DNA of 64,000 nt from Prosthecobacter algae (GCF_039542385.1 NZ_BAABIA010000009.1:124001-188000), one strand, 5' to 3'. Numbered from the stretch's first letter, positions 26,853 to 37,164 are shown. Notes: a model not told the origin generated them from the letters alone. Made by a program: numbers and translations.

Positions 26853-29489
26853 ATGCGCATTTGTCCGGTTCTGGCTCTGGGTTTCTTGCTCGTCTCCATC
26901 TCAGACGGCCCAAGTTTGCAGAGCCAGGAGGTGGCGATGGAGAGACGCACATTTCAGATCCCAGCGAATTTTCTAGAGCTCGGCGTATCCGCCAATCAGT
27001 CCGGAGAACCTGGAGCGGACGCTCCCTATTTCGCCTCCGCAAAGACGTTACTCTTGAAAGAGGGCATTGAGTTTCCAGCAGGTGCCGCAGTTTTTTTTGA
27101 TCCTGGGAGTGGGAAGATGACTGTTCAGAACTCGCCAAAAAACCTGGAACTCATCAAGGGGTTCGTTGAATCATTTCCAAAGACAAATCCACAGAATGTC
27201 CAAGTGACGGCTTACGTCATTCAGGCTCCAGGGGCTTTGCTTCGCCAGTTAAATGCCACGCAGCCATACGCTGAAGATCAGGCGGAAATGTTGCATCGTT
27301 TGCTGGCCGAGGCGGGCAAACACGGCTCGGGTGTGACGCTGCTACGCGGGATACAAACGAGTCAGCAGAGTGGCGAACCTTGTTTTCTAGACTGTGTGAC
27401 AGACCGCGAACATACATACAGTCTGACACTGGATGCCAATGGTTTTGCCAGCGCCCAGAATGACATGCAACGGCTGGGGATGAGCTTGCGAATCGATGCC
27501 TCCGCCGAAAGTGACGGTCACTCCCTGGGACTCACATTGGCACCAGAATTTAACGTGCGAGTGCGAACAGAAACTTCCAAACCAAGAACACCAGGAAAGA
27601 CCCAGGCCACCGTCCAGAAAACAGCCTTTGAAACCACGCTGACCATGAACAGCGGGGATACCCGCCTGGCCGGACTGTGGCCAGCCAACGGCGACACCTT
27701 GCCGGGTGAACACGATATAAGCCAAGCCCTGTTTGTGACGGGCCGGCTGGAGGTTCCCAAGGTTCTCGAAAACGACCCTGCACAGTTAGTCATGCCTCAG
27801 GATCTGAAAACGATGATGACGCATGAGTTCGACCTGCCCACGGCGATGCTGGAAGCGTTCGATGCCAGTCCAGGTGGGCTTGCAAAGATGCTGACCACGA
27901 ATGGAATAACACTCCCTGAGGGCAGTGTGGCAAGTCTCAACGAAGCAGGCCGGATGGTGGTGAAAACCACCCCCGAAGCACTGACGGAGGTGGACCAATG
28001 GACTCAGGAAATGATCAACCAAGCACCCGCGACGGTGGCCATGACCACGGAGATCATTCGTGGCCCCAACCGACTGATGCGCGACCTAACCGATGATGCC
28101 GCCATCACAGGAGATCACGAACAACTCCTGCAAAGGCTCCACGCAGCAGTTGCTCAGGGAGAGGCCCGCTGCCTGCATACCGCCCATCAGGAAAGCCGGG
28201 ACGGCGAAAAAACAGTGCAGCAATCGCACCTCAGCATGAGCCTCCTTTCAGAGATGACACGCCATGCTCACCCGCAGCCAAATCTGTTTTTCCAACCTCA
28301 CCTCACGGGCTTGGCTATCGAGATCACTCCGAAGGTAGAGGAAGATCGGAAAACCCTGTTGCTGGACTTTGACTTGAGCTACCCGTCCAGTCCCACAAGG
28401 CGATGGAAGGAAGTGCTTTCGGAAGGGGAATCCAAACCGAGCTTTTCCCTGCCCCGGCATGAGTTTGATCTCGCGAGGATGAGAGGACAACTAGTCTTCG
28501 CCAACGGCAGACCTCAGCTCATAGGTTGCTGGCAGACCTCAGGCGATGCCGAGATGCTGGATGCAGCTTTCATTACCTGCCGGGTGATCAGGCATCCGGG
28601 CCTGGTGGATAAGAAATCGGTCAAGCTGTCTGCAAACCGGCCCAAGGCTGGCGCCCCCACCGAATTCATCACCCAGACTTATTCCATGCCTTCCAATTTT
28701 TGGACTGTAATGGACAGTGCGGCCCTTTCCACGCCCCCTTCAGACAAGTCCAAAGCGGCCGTGGAAATGCTGCAAGCCAACGGCATCTCACTCCCCGCAG
28801 AATCACAGGTCACATACCATGAACTCAACTCACGCCTGACGGTGAAAACCACTTGGGAGGCCATGCAGATGGTAGATGCCATGCTGGGCGGCTGCGTGAT
28901 AGGCAGCAATCCTCAGAGGTGCATGCTGACACTTCATCTGATCCAGACCGACCGAACTACAGCCAACAAATTGCTAGCCCAACAAAGTGGTCGAAACGAT
29001 CTTAGAGAAGCGTTGCAATTGCTGCTTTCCAAAAAAGACACTCCTCAAGCCAAGATCCTAGCCACCCTTAGTAGCTGCACTTTCTCAGGTCGCGAGATCA
29101 AAATGCAGCATACCCAAGATCACCCGGTGCTGAGCGAAGTCGTGACAGACGAAAACTGTAATGTTGGATTCGAATATGAGCCACAAGCCATCGGTACAAC
29201 CTTTGAGGGGTCGTTATCATCCAGCCCTGACCGACTGACCTCCACGCTCGACTACACGCTTATCCATCACCCGGCAGCACCCGTACCCCGGATTGAAAAC
29301 ATCGAACAAGCGCCTGCCGCCGTGCCGATGGAACTGTCCGATGTGCCCACCGAAAAAGTGCAGTCCTCTATTACCTTCATGCCCGGTACGTCCCGGATCC
29401 TTGGTATGTGGAAACCCATCGGAACACCCGATCTAGAGGCACTGGACATCGTTCACATGGCCATCCTGGAAACAGCAGTGTTGCCATGA
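26853..29489 (+). CDS. secreted protein of three secretin-like modules, unknown function
   Basis: 878 residues. ATG 26853 gives a signal sequence (MRICPVLALGFLLVSISDG); the open frame back to 26724 crosses the dapL terminator. Three modules of about 285 residues begin near residues 32, 322 and 608. Each starts with a strand such as RTFQIPANFL, HEFDLPTAML or QTYSMPSNFW, then a GI-x-hydrophobic-P segment (GIEFPAGA, GITLPEGS, GISLPAES), a strand (KMTVQNSPKNLEL, RMVVKTTPEAL, RLTVKTTWEAM), and a larger beta-rich part ending in a TRLAGLWPANG-like turn. The short units resemble STN/secretin N-domains, and the larger parts resemble secretin beta segments. Function is unknown. It is not in an operon with pilus or secretion genes. 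Confidence 0.75.
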   Translation: MRICPVLALGFLLVSISDGPSLQSQEVAMERRTFQIPANFLELGVSANQSGEPGADAPYFASAKTLLLKEGIEFPAGAAVFFDPGSGKMTVQNSPKNLELIKGFVESFPKTNPQNVQVTAYVIQAPGALLRQLNATQPYAEDQAEMLHRLLAEAGKHGSGVTLLRGIQTSQQSGEPCFLDCVTDREHTYSLTLDANGFASAQNDMQRLGMSLRIDASAESDGHSLGLTLAPEFNVRVRTETSKPRTPGKTQATVQKTAFETTLTMNSGDTRLAGLWPANGDTLPGEHDISQALFVTGRLEVPKVLENDPAQLVMPQDLKTMMTHEFDLPTAMLEAFDASPGGLAKMLTTNGITLPEGSVASLNEAGRMVVKTTPEALTEVDQWTQEMINQAPATVAMTTEIIRGPNRLMRDLTDDAAITGDHEQLLQRLHAAVAQGEARCLHTAHQESRDGEKTVQQSHLSMSLLSEMTRHAHPQPNLFFQPHLTGLAIEITPKVEEDRKTLLLDFDLSYPSSPTRRWKEVLSEGESKPSFSLPRHEFDLARMRGQLVFANGRPQLIGCWQTSGDAEMLDAAFITCRVIRHPGLVDKKSVKLSANRPKAGAPTEFITQTYSMPSNFWTVMDSAALSTPPSDKSKAAVEMLQANGISLPAESQVTYHELNSRLTVKTTWEAMQMVDAMLGGCVIGSNPQRCMLTLHLIQTDRTTANKLLAQQSGRNDLREALQLLLSKKDTPQAKILATLSSCTFSGREIKMQHTQDHPVLSEVVTDENCNVGFEYEPQAIGTTFEGSLSSSPDRLTSTLDYTLIHHPAAPVPRIENIEQAPAAVPMELSDVPTEKVQSSITFMPGTSRILGMWKPIGTPDLEALDIVHMAILETAVLP

Positions 29490-29517
29490 GAATGAATGAA
29501 GCGGCGTTCCCTCATAA

Positions 29518-30993
29518 TCACTCCGCCCGGCCCAGGGGGCGGACTTCGGTGCCCACGGTCTGCGTCAGGCTGTCGCCAAGCTGCTGGCGAAAGGGCTCGG
29601 CGAGTTTTTTCAGACGCTCGACCACGTCAGGATGAGAAGCGCTAACGTCGTTGAGTTCGCCGATGTCCTCCTTGAGATGATACAGGGCAAGGGGTTGCTG
29701 GGCGACTTTGTAGCCGTGGCGGGTGGCGATACCTTCGATGCCGGATTGCGTGATGGCGGCGGGTTTCATGTTTTCCCAATTCGAGGGTTTGCCATCGCGA
29801 CCGGGGGTTTCATGAGGGGTGATGTAGGGGTGGGCAAAGTGGAGTTTCCACTCGCCACTGCGGATGGCCTGCAGCTCGCCACCAGCATAGATAGCGATGG
29901 CTTCATGCGGGCTTTTCGCCCCTTCTTTGCCTAACAAGAGATCTGTCACATCTTTGCCATCCTGTGTTTTGAGAGGGGCGGAAGCTTCGGCATCCTCACG
30001 CCAGGCCTGGAAGGTGGGCATGAGATCCATGGCCGTGAAGAGTTCTTCATTCACCTTTCCGGCAGGGACTTGGCCGGGCCAGCGGGCAATGAAGGGCACA
30101 CGGACGCCTCCTTCATAACTCGTCAGCTTTCCCTCGCGCAGTGGGGCGGCATTGCCAGCATGGTTGCCATAGCTGAGGAAGGGACCGTTATCAGACATGA
30201 AAAGGATGAGGGTGTTATCTGCCACGCCCGCCTGCTGGACGGCGGCGAGGATCATGCCCACGCTCCAGTCCAGTTCCTCCACCACATCGGCATACAGACC
30301 GTGCGGCGACTGGCCTCTGAAGCGATCTGAAGCAAAGATGGGCACGTGTGGCATGACGTGAGGCACGTAAAGGAAAAAGGGCTTCTTCTCATTGCGACGG
30401 ATGAAGCTGACGGCCTTCTCAGTGATGCGCCGGGTGAACTGGCTTTGATCAGGATCCACCTGCTCCACGGTTTCATCCTCGTAGAGCGGCAGTGGCGGCA
30501 TCTCAGCGGCGAGCGAGGGGTGAAACTTGCTGTTGTCGTTGGAATAAGGGATGCCCCAGAACTCGTCAAAACCATGCTTCATGGGGTGAAACATCGCCGC
30601 CGTGCCCAGGTGCCATTTGCCATGAATGGCAGTGCTGTACCCGCGCTGTTTGAAGAGTTCCGGTAGAAGAAACTCGTCCGGGTTGATGCCTTCTTTGCTG
30701 GTGTGATTCAGCGCCCCCTGCATGCCCACTCGATTTGGATAACAGCCCGTCATCAGCGCCGCGCGCGAGGCACTGCACACCGCCTGGGCCACATAAAAGG
30801 ACGTGAACCGGGTTCCCTCTGCGGCCAGACGATCCAGGTTCGGCGTGCGAATGGTTTTCGAGCCATAACAACCGAGATCGGAATAGCCCAGATCATCCGC
30901 CACGATGAGGATGACATTGGGCCGCAGGGCCTTGGCCAGCAGCGGCACAGAAGACAGGCTAAGAGCAAGAAGGGAAAGGAAAAGCAGTCGCAT
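29518..30993 (-). CDS. sulfatase (arylsulfatase family), secreted
   Basis: 491 residues from ATG 30993, which yields the signal peptide MRLLFLSLLALSLSSVPLLA; the frame continues upstream to 31038 without benefit. The metal site PNVILIVADDLGYSDLG follows immediately, and the sulfatase signature VCSASRAALMTG has its cysteine at residue 73, the residue converted to formylglycine by a maturase. IHGKWHLG and FMSDNGPF complete the family motifs. It hydrolyses sulfate esters, probably on polysaccharides outside the cytoplasm, as is common in Verrucomicrobia. It lies 95 bp after the TolC-like gene on the same strand but is probably functionally separate. No maturase gene is in the window. Confidence 0.93.
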   Translation of the reverse strand: MRLLFLSLLALSLSSVPLLAKALRPNVILIVADDLGYSDLGCYGSKTIRTPNLDRLAAEGTRFTSFYVAQAVCSASRAALMTGCYPNRVGMQGALNHTSKEGINPDEFLLPELFKQRGYSTAIHGKWHLGTAAMFHPMKHGFDEFWGIPYSNDNSKFHPSLAAEMPPLPLYEDETVEQVDPDQSQFTRRITEKAVSFIRRNEKKPFFLYVPHVMPHVPIFASDRFRGQSPHGLYADVVEELDWSVGMILAAVQQAGVADNTLILFMSDNGPFLSYGNHAGNAAPLREGKLTSYEGGVRVPFIARWPGQVPAGKVNEELFTAMDLMPTFQAWREDAEASAPLKTQDGKDVTDLLLGKEGAKSPHEAIAIYAGGELQAIRSGEWKLHFAHPYITPHETPGRDGKPSNWENMKPAAITQSGIEGIATRHGYKVAQQPLALYHLKEDIGELNDVSASHPDVVERLKKLAEPFRQQLGDSLTQTVGTEVRPLGRAE

Positions 30994-31088
30994 GAGAAAA
31001 AGAGCTCTCCAGCATCCGCAGGAGAGCCACCTGTTCAACGACAGAAACTGTCGCTGAATTGCGACAGATCATCGTCTCCGCATCCTTC

Positions 31089-32366
31089 CTACTTGCCCAC
31101 CGCTCTCTTCAGTTCGTGCTGGGCTTTGTTAAACTCCGTCACGGATTTGACTCGGCCTTGGCGGGCGCGGGTCAGCTCCTCACGGGCGAGGAGATACTCC
31201 AACACCACGCCGAGCTGGCTCGCCTGGCGGTCTTTCGCCAGCTTTACCATCTCTTCAGCAGCACTCACGGCTTCATCATTGATCGCCAATTGATCCTTGG
31301 CAGATTGCGCCTTCAACACGGCCTCCACCACCTCACGGCCAATAGCAGCTTTGACCTGGTTCGTTTGCAGGGTGATCCCTTGTTCCCGGGCTTCGGCGAT
31401 TTTCTGTCGTTGGCGATCAAACAAGCCGCCCGGGCCGATCTTCCACCCCAGGCCCACAAAAAAGTCCTGCTGGTCACTGAAATTGCCAAACTCACCCGCA
31501 TAACCACCCCCGAGCCCGCCGACGCTGTAACCGGCCTGCACGCTGGGGATGATGGGGGCCACGCGAGTGCGATCGCTTTCCAGAGCCGCAGCAGTATGCG
31601 CCGCCCCTACAGCACGCATCTCGGGCCGGTTCTGGCTGGCCAGCGAGATGAGCGTGGCCACTCCCCGAGTGCTCATCAGACTCACCGGAACGAGGTCAGC
31701 CTTGGCTGGACGCAAAGCCGTCTCCGGAGCCAGGCGTAAAATTTCTGCCAACGCAGCCGCAGCCAGATCACGTTTTTCCTGGCCCTGACGCATGCTGATC
31801 TTGGCCCGGCTCACCTGCGTCTTCACACGCAGAAGGTCAGCACGAAAGGCTGTGCCTGCATCAACGGCCCCGCCGAGCTGACCTGCATAATCTTCGGTTA
31901 GGCGAAGGTCATCTTCGATGACGGCCATGTCCGCCTCCGCAGCGAGGAGATCATAATAACGCACCACCGCTTCCTGAACGATGTCACGACGCGTCTTTTC
32001 AGCCAAGTGCTCCGCCGCCAAGGCCTTTTGTTTGGCAGCCAAAGCGCTGTAATAAATGTCGCCAGGAGACCAGTCAATCATCACCGCAGTACCCACCGTG
32101 TACTGCTGTTTGCGAGCATCAAAAACCGCGCCGCCAATGTCCTGCACCCGTCCTTCATGCCCGCGATAACCGGCATTCAAAGAAAGCGTGGGCCAAAAGC
32201 GCTGCCAGGCCTGCTTGGACTCCGCAATGGTCTCCGTATGCTTCACCCGGGCCTGCTCGATCTCGTCATTGTTCGCCCCAGCCAGCTTCATCACCGTAGG
32301 CAAGCTGACATGCATGGGCTCTGCCGCAGCAATGGATGCTAACAAAAAATACAAAAGGAATTTCAT
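31089..32366 (-). CDS. TolC-family outer-membrane efflux protein
   Basis: 425 residues from ATG 32366; a TTG two codons upstream is possible. After the signal peptide (MKFLLYFLLASIAAAEP) comes the tandem TolC-repeat structure: long helical stretches with heptads (for example AAKQKALAAEHLAEKTRRD and, in the second half, REQGITLQTNQVKAAIGRE), each followed by shorter beta segments. Members form the outer-membrane channel of tripartite exporters. It is the third gene of the efflux unit, 75 bp downstream of the adaptor gene, so it should dock with the RND pump encoded there. Confidence 0.88.
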   Translation of the reverse strand: MKFLLYFLLASIAAAEPMHVSLPTVMKLAGANNDEIEQARVKHTETIAESKQAWQRFWPTLSLNAGYRGHEGRVQDIGGAVFDARKQQYTVGTAVMIDWSPGDIYYSALAAKQKALAAEHLAEKTRRDIVQEAVVRYYDLLAAEADMAVIEDDLRLTEDYAGQLGGAVDAGTAFRADLLRVKTQVSRAKISMRQGQEKRDLAAAALAEILRLAPETALRPAKADLVPVSLMSTRGVATLISLASQNRPEMRAVGAAHTAAALESDRTRVAPIIPSVQAGYSVGGLGGGYAGEFGNFSDQQDFFVGLGWKIGPGGLFDRQRQKIAEAREQGITLQTNQVKAAIGREVVEAVLKAQSAKDQLAINDEAVSAAEEMVKLAKDRQASQLGVVLEYLLAREELTRARQGRVKSVTEFNKAQHELKRAVGK

Positions 32367-32441
32367 GGTCAAATAAAGCGGCTTAAAAGTAGCTACAGGC
32401 TATGCGACTGGGCCTTCACCCGCATATTTTGCCGGAGGTTC

Positions 32442-33443
32442 TCAGGGTTTCACCGTCACCTCCTGCCCGTCTGTCAAAGGCACCGCCCCCGGCAACAGGA
32501 TGAGATCTTCGGGCTTCAGTTCAGGAATCTCGACATTCACTCCGTCATTGAAGCCGGGCTTCACGGCTGTTTTGACGGCCTTGCCATTGACATGCTTGAA
32601 GACAAAGCTGTTCGCCTTCTCTTTTATTAACCCCGAAACAGGAATGATCGTGGCACCGTCATGCTGCTCCACCGCGATCCTGGCGGTGACGTAAAGCCCA
32701 GGGCGCAGGCGACCGTCTTCGTTTTTCAGATCGGCCTCGATAAGGAGGGTGCGTGTGGCCTCATCCAGTTCACCCGAAATGCGAGTGACAGAGCCTTTGC
32801 TCACGACACCAGCCAGGGCCTCAGCCTTCACTTCCACCTGCTGTCCGACTTTGAGAAAACCGCTTTCCAGTTCGATCACCGGTACCCGCGAACGCAAAGT
32901 GCTGGCGTCCACCAAATGCAGAAGCGTATCTCCGCCTTGGGCGGCGTAGGCACCTGGATCCACTCTCCGGGCGGCCACGGAACCAGCAAAGGGAGCCTTG
33001 ATCTGGGCAAACTCCAGCAGGGTGGCAGCGCGGTCCATGCCAGCTTTGGCGATGGCCAGCTTGGCCTCGGCATCATCCACCGACTGCGGTAAAATGAGAT
33101 CCGGTGATTTCTTCCGGGCTTCATGCAAGCGTTTCACCTCCACCTCAGCGGCAGTCACTTCTGCCCGATGACTGATGAGATCAGCCTCAAGTTCCGGCAC
33201 TTCGATTTCGATCAACTTCTGCCCGGCGGAGACTTGGTCTCCCAGATCGACAGAAACGCTTTTGACATAACCGGCCACACGCGCTTTCAGCGCCACCTGC
33301 TGCCAGGGCGCTAGCGTAGCTGGCAGGCTGATCCAACGATGGATGGCACCCTTTTGTGGCTTCGTGGCAGGGAGTTCCAAAGCGAAAGCGCCAGACGTGA
33401 CAAATGTCAGCAGCAGGATGATGAATTTAGAAACAGGCTTCAC
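32442..33443 (-). CDS. RND efflux periplasmic adaptor (membrane fusion protein)
   Basis: 333 residues from GTG 33443 with an N-terminal signal or anchor (FIILLLTFVTSGAFA). The biotinyl-lipoyl-like half KARVAGYVKSVSVDLGDQV and its partner IKAPFAGSVAARRVDPGAY bracket an alpha-helical hairpin (about 85-145). A beta-barrel domain (LKVGQQVEVKAEA, ISGELDEATRTLLIEA) and a membrane-proximal domain follow, the full order of HlyD/AcrA-type adaptors. It links the RND pump to the outer-membrane channel. It starts 47 bp after the pump gene. Confidence 0.9.
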   Translation of the reverse strand: MKPVSKFIILLLTFVTSGAFALELPATKPQKGAIHRWISLPATLAPWQQVALKARVAGYVKSVSVDLGDQVSAGQKLIEIEVPELEADLISHRAEVTAAEVEVKRLHEARKKSPDLILPQSVDDAEAKLAIAKAGMDRAATLLEFAQIKAPFAGSVAARRVDPGAYAAQGGDTLLHLVDASTLRSRVPVIELESGFLKVGQQVEVKAEALAGVVSKGSVTRISGELDEATRTLLIEADLKNEDGRLRPGLYVTARIAVEQHDGATIIPVSGLIKEKANSFVFKHVNGKAVKTAVKPGFNDGVNVEIPELKPEDLILLPGAVPLTDGQEVTVKP

Positions 33444-33490
33444 AGGATTTCAGGATTAACAAAGTTTGCGGAATGGGATCCAGGGATGCT

Positions 33491-36400
33491 TCAGTTCAGG
33501 GCTTTTGTTTCATACAAAGCGCCAGATTCATCATCTGGATCAAGCGATGCCGAGGTGGTTTTTTTGCTGGCGAACAAAGCGAACACAGCAGGCAAAACAA
33601 TGAGGGTGGCCACCGTGGCGAGGGCCAGGCCGCCCACCACCGCACGGCCTAGAGGGGCAGACTGCGCACCGCCTTCACCCAGGCCAAGAGCCATCGGCAT
33701 CATGCCAGCAATCATGGCGAAGCTGGTCATCAAAATAGGTCGCAAGCGGCTCACGGCACCTTCTACGGCACCTAGACGACGGTCCCCCAGATGACCGATG
33801 CGGGCACGGTCGGCAAAAGTGACGAGGAGAATGGCATTCGCCACCGCCACGCCCACCGCCATGATGGCCCCCATCGCAGACTGAATGTTGACGGTTGTTC
33901 CGGTAAAGAACAACGCCAACACCACCCCAGCCATAACGGCTGGCATGGTGGAGATGACAACCAAGGCCAACCGGAGGGACTGGAAATTCGCACATAGCAA
34001 AAGGAAGATCACCACAATGGCAATGATCAGACCCTTGCTAAACCCTTCATACAGTTGGTTATACGGGATCACCTGCCCACGGACATCCACCTTGGTTTTG
34101 CCATCCGGTGCCGGGCCCAGGTCGGCCAGCACCTGACGCACGGCGGCGATGGCGCTGCCAAAGTCCTTGCCCACAATATTGGCCGTCACGCTGACAATGC
34201 GCACCAGGTTATAGCGCTCATAGGTACCAACCGCAGTCCCTTTCTCAATCTTCGCCAAATTCCGCAGCAACACGGGCTTTCCCGTTTTAGAGGTCACCGG
34301 CATGTTTCCCAGGTGCTCGATGGACTGCGTGCGCTCCTCAGGAATTTGCACCTGGACGTTGAAGCTGATCCCTGTGGCCGGATCCGCCCAGAACACAGGG
34401 GCCGTAAAACGGCTGGAGGTGGTGGCGGCGACGAGAGAACGTGTCACATCCTCCACATCTACGCCTAACAAACCGGCACGTTCGCGGTCTATCTGAACAT
34501 TCACCGTCGGGGCATCCAACGTCTGAGCGATCTGCACATCCCTCATGAAGGGTAGCTCTTTTAGCTTGGCCATGATCTTCTCCGCATGCTCCTTGCTGGC
34601 GGGCAAGGCAGGGCCGCTGACAGCAATCTCGATAGGCGTGGGCGAGCCAAAACTCATCACGCGGCTGACGATATCCTGCGGCTCAAAAGACAGGCGCACA
34701 TCTGGCAGCTCACGCGCAAATATGCCGCGCAGTTTTCCCTGAAAAGCCTCCACTCTGACTCCGGCTTCCGGCTTCATCTGCACGGCCAGCCAGCCCTCCT
34801 CCGGGCCGCCATTCCACAGATGCACCAGGTTCACCGGGAAGCTGGAATTGTGCACACCCACCATGCCGATGGACATGTCGATTTTATCTTCACCACCGGC
34901 TTCCATAGCGATGGTCTTCAGGATCTGCTGGGCGATCTTTTCCGTGATGCCCACCTGGGTCCCACTCGGGGCACGAAAACGGATAGCAAATTGGCCGCTG
35001 TCCGTCTTTGGGAAAATCTCCGTGCCCAGGAATGGAGCGAAGGTGAGGATGATCAAGACGGCCCCCGCCAGATAGCCCGGCACCAGAATCCAACGGATGG
35101 CCACCGCTCCTTTCACCAGTCCCTGGTATCCGCGTCCAAGCAGGCTCAGACGGTTCTCTTCATGCTTCGTTTTCTTGGGCAAGAACCAGACCGATAATAC
35201 TGGCACCAGCGTGCTGGAAAGAATGAAACTGGCAAACATGGCAAACCCAACCGCTAAAGCCATGGGAACGAACAAGGCCTGTGCCGCACCGACCATGAAG
35301 AAAGCGGGAATAAATACCGCTAAAATGCAAAGCATGGCCAGCAGACGTGGCAAGGTCGTCTCCATCGTGCCATCCAGCGCCGCCCGCGCCAGGGATTTGC
35401 CACGCGCCAGATGGGTGTGGATGTTTTCCACTGTCACGGTGGCTTCATCCACCAGGATGCCCACAGCCAGTGCCAGACCACCGAGGGTCATGAGGTGAAT
35501 GTTTTGCCCGCTGATCCACAGGCCAAAAGCCGCAGCCATCAGGGACAAAGGAATGTTGATCACCACGATGAACGCCGTGCGCAGATCCCGCAAAAAAACC
35601 AGCACCATCAGCCCAGTGAGGGCCGCGCCCAACGCCCCTTCTTTGACCAGATCATTGATCGTCCGATTCACCACAGGAGTCTGGTCAAACTCAAAGCTCA
35701 CCTTGATGCCCGGCGGCAGCAGTTTCTGAAACTCCGGCACACTCTCACGCACCTTCTTCACCACCTCCAGTGTGGAGGCCTCCGCTCGTTTGGTCACTGG
35801 CAAGTAAACGGTGCGCTTGCCATTGGCCAAAGCATAAGAGGTGGTCACATCCGCACCGTCAGACACCGTCGCTACATCGCGGATGAAGACCGCACCTGCC
35901 TCAGTCTTCTTCAACGGCACGGCCTCCAGATCCTTGACGTTGGAGACGATCGCATTCGTCGGCACAATCGGGTAAAGCCCATCCAAGTTGATGTTTCCTG
36001 ATGGGCTGATCGGATTACCCCGCGAGATAGCCTTCACAATGTCATCCGGTGACAGACCATAGGCCTTCAAGCGGTCTGGATTCACATTCACCACGATGGC
36101 GCGCGAGCTGCCACCAAAAGGCGGTGGAGCCGAGACCCCCGGCAGGGTGGCAAAGGCAGGTCGAACTTTGTTTAGCGCCTGGTCCTGCATCTGATTCAGC
36201 GTGATGCCCGGATCATCCGTGGAAAAGACGAGGTACCCCACGGCCACGCTACCCGCATCAAATCGCATGATGAACGGTGCCACGGTCCCAGGCGGCATGA
36301 AGGCGCGCGAACGGTTCACCTGCGCCACCGTTTCAGACATGGCCTGGCTCATGTCCGTGCCAGGATGAAACTGCAGCTTCATGATGGAAGCCCCCTGAAT

Positions 36401-36652
36401 GGACTTGCTTTCCACGTGCTCAATATTCGCGATGTAGAGGAAGTGGTACTCGTAGCGGTAAGTCAGATACCCCTCCATTTGCAGCGGATCCATACCTCCA
36501 TACGGCTGCGCCACATAAATGGTGGGGATGCCCAGAGGCGGGAAAATATCCCGCGTCATCCGTTGCAGTCCCAGCCAGGCCCCCAGGCACACCGCCACCA
36601 CAGCGACGAGAACAGTCCAGGGATGGCGGAGGGCGAAACGAGCGAGATTCAT
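33491..36652 (-). CDS. RND efflux permease (AcrB/hydrophobe-amphiphile-like)
   Basis: 1053 residues from ATG 36652, at the conserved start MNLARFALRHPWTVLVAVVA; the frame open to 36688 adds 12 residues of no note. The length is right for an AcrB-type pump: a first membrane helix, a large periplasmic porter domain, a helix cluster around residue 340-520 (including TLGGLALAVGILVDEATV, where Asp and Glu are in the proton-relay helix), a second periplasmic loop, and a second helix cluster near the end (GAIMAVGVAVANAILLVTF). Substrate could be drugs, lipids or metals; heavy-metal signature residues are not evident. It is the first structural gene of the efflux unit, behind the PadR gene. Confidence 0.93.
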   Translation of the reverse strand: MNLARFALRHPWTVLVAVVAVCLGAWLGLQRMTRDIFPPLGIPTIYVAQPYGGMDPLQMEGYLTYRYEYHFLYIANIEHVESKSIQGASIMKLQFHPGTDMSQAMSETVAQVNRSRAFMPPGTVAPFIMRFDAGSVAVGYLVFSTDDPGITLNQMQDQALNKVRPAFATLPGVSAPPPFGGSSRAIVVNVNPDRLKAYGLSPDDIVKAISRGNPISPSGNINLDGLYPIVPTNAIVSNVKDLEAVPLKKTEAGAVFIRDVATVSDGADVTTSYALANGKRTVYLPVTKRAEASTLEVVKKVRESVPEFQKLLPPGIKVSFEFDQTPVVNRTINDLVKEGALGAALTGLMVLVFLRDLRTAFIVVINIPLSLMAAAFGLWISGQNIHLMTLGGLALAVGILVDEATVTVENIHTHLARGKSLARAALDGTMETTLPRLLAMLCILAVFIPAFFMVGAAQALFVPMALAVGFAMFASFILSSTLVPVLSVWFLPKKTKHEENRLSLLGRGYQGLVKGAVAIRWILVPGYLAGAVLIILTFAPFLGTEIFPKTDSGQFAIRFRAPSGTQVGITEKIAQQILKTIAMEAGGEDKIDMSIGMVGVHNSSFPVNLVHLWNGGPEEGWLAVQMKPEAGVRVEAFQGKLRGIFARELPDVRLSFEPQDIVSRVMSFGSPTPIEIAVSGPALPASKEHAEKIMAKLKELPFMRDVQIAQTLDAPTVNVQIDRERAGLLGVDVEDVTRSLVAATTSSRFTAPVFWADPATGISFNVQVQIPEERTQSIEHLGNMPVTSKTGKPVLLRNLAKIEKGTAVGTYERYNLVRIVSVTANIVGKDFGSAIAAVRQVLADLGPAPDGKTKVDVRGQVIPYNQLYEGFSKGLIIAIVVIFLLLCANFQSLRLALVVISTMPAVMAGVVLALFFTGTTVNIQSAMGAIMAVGVAVANAILLVTFADRARIGHLGDRRLGAVEGAVSRLRPILMTSFAMIAGMMPMALGLGEGGAQSAPLGRAVVGGLALATVATLIVLPAVFALFASKKTTSASLDPDDESGALYETKALN

Positions 36653-36846
36653 GCGGGAGCTAACGGAATCAAAAGTGAAGGCCAACAAACAATCGACAAG
36701 CGATTACGGGCACCGTAAAACGAAGCGTCGCAGTTTTCTTTCAAAAAGAACAAAAAGCCCGCTAAAAAAACGGATACTTCTCGGCATCAGCCTCAAGTTA
36801 GACTGTCTGGCTGACGGCCCCCCACCATGGACTCAATAAACGATCC

Positions 36847-37164
36847 TCAATGCCGCCCCACTTCCACGCCCAGTTCCTTGAGCTGTTGCCGCACGATCTT
36901 TAGCACGCCCCGCCCTTCCTTAGTGATGCGATAGGCCCGTGGTGCTTTCGGTCCACGTGAAGCATCCACCGTGGAGATCAGCCAGCCGTTTTTCTCCATT
37001 CTCTTCAGCAAAGGATATAGAGTTCCAGGACTGACATCATACCCATGATGGCGAAGTTCCTTGATCATCCACTGCCCCACCACCTCACCATCGGTGGCGT
37101 GGTACAAGATATGCACCTTCCAAAAAGAAAGGAGGATCTCGCGGTTGATCAGCTTTAGGTCCAT
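36847..37164 (-). CDS. PadR-family transcriptional regulator
   Basis: 105 residues from ATG 37164 (MDLKLINREILLSFWKVHIL); the open frame to 37266 encodes no plausible extension. The winged helix is clear: WMIKELRHHGYDVSPGTLYPLLKRMEKNGW is the recognition part (GTLYPLL is the PadR hallmark) and RAYRITKEGRG the wing, followed by a short C-terminal dimerisation helix as in subfamily-2 PadR proteins. PadR proteins repress by binding palindromes and are released by ligands. It precedes the RND-adaptor-TolC genes on the same strand by 194 bp, so it is the likely local repressor of the pump. A 7-3-7 palindrome lies 67 bp upstream. Confidence 0.92.
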   Translation of the reverse strand: MDLKLINREILLSFWKVHILYHATDGEVVGQWMIKELRHHGYDVSPGTLYPLLKRMEKNGWLISTVDASRGPKAPRAYRITKEGRGVLKIVRQQLKELGVEVGRH

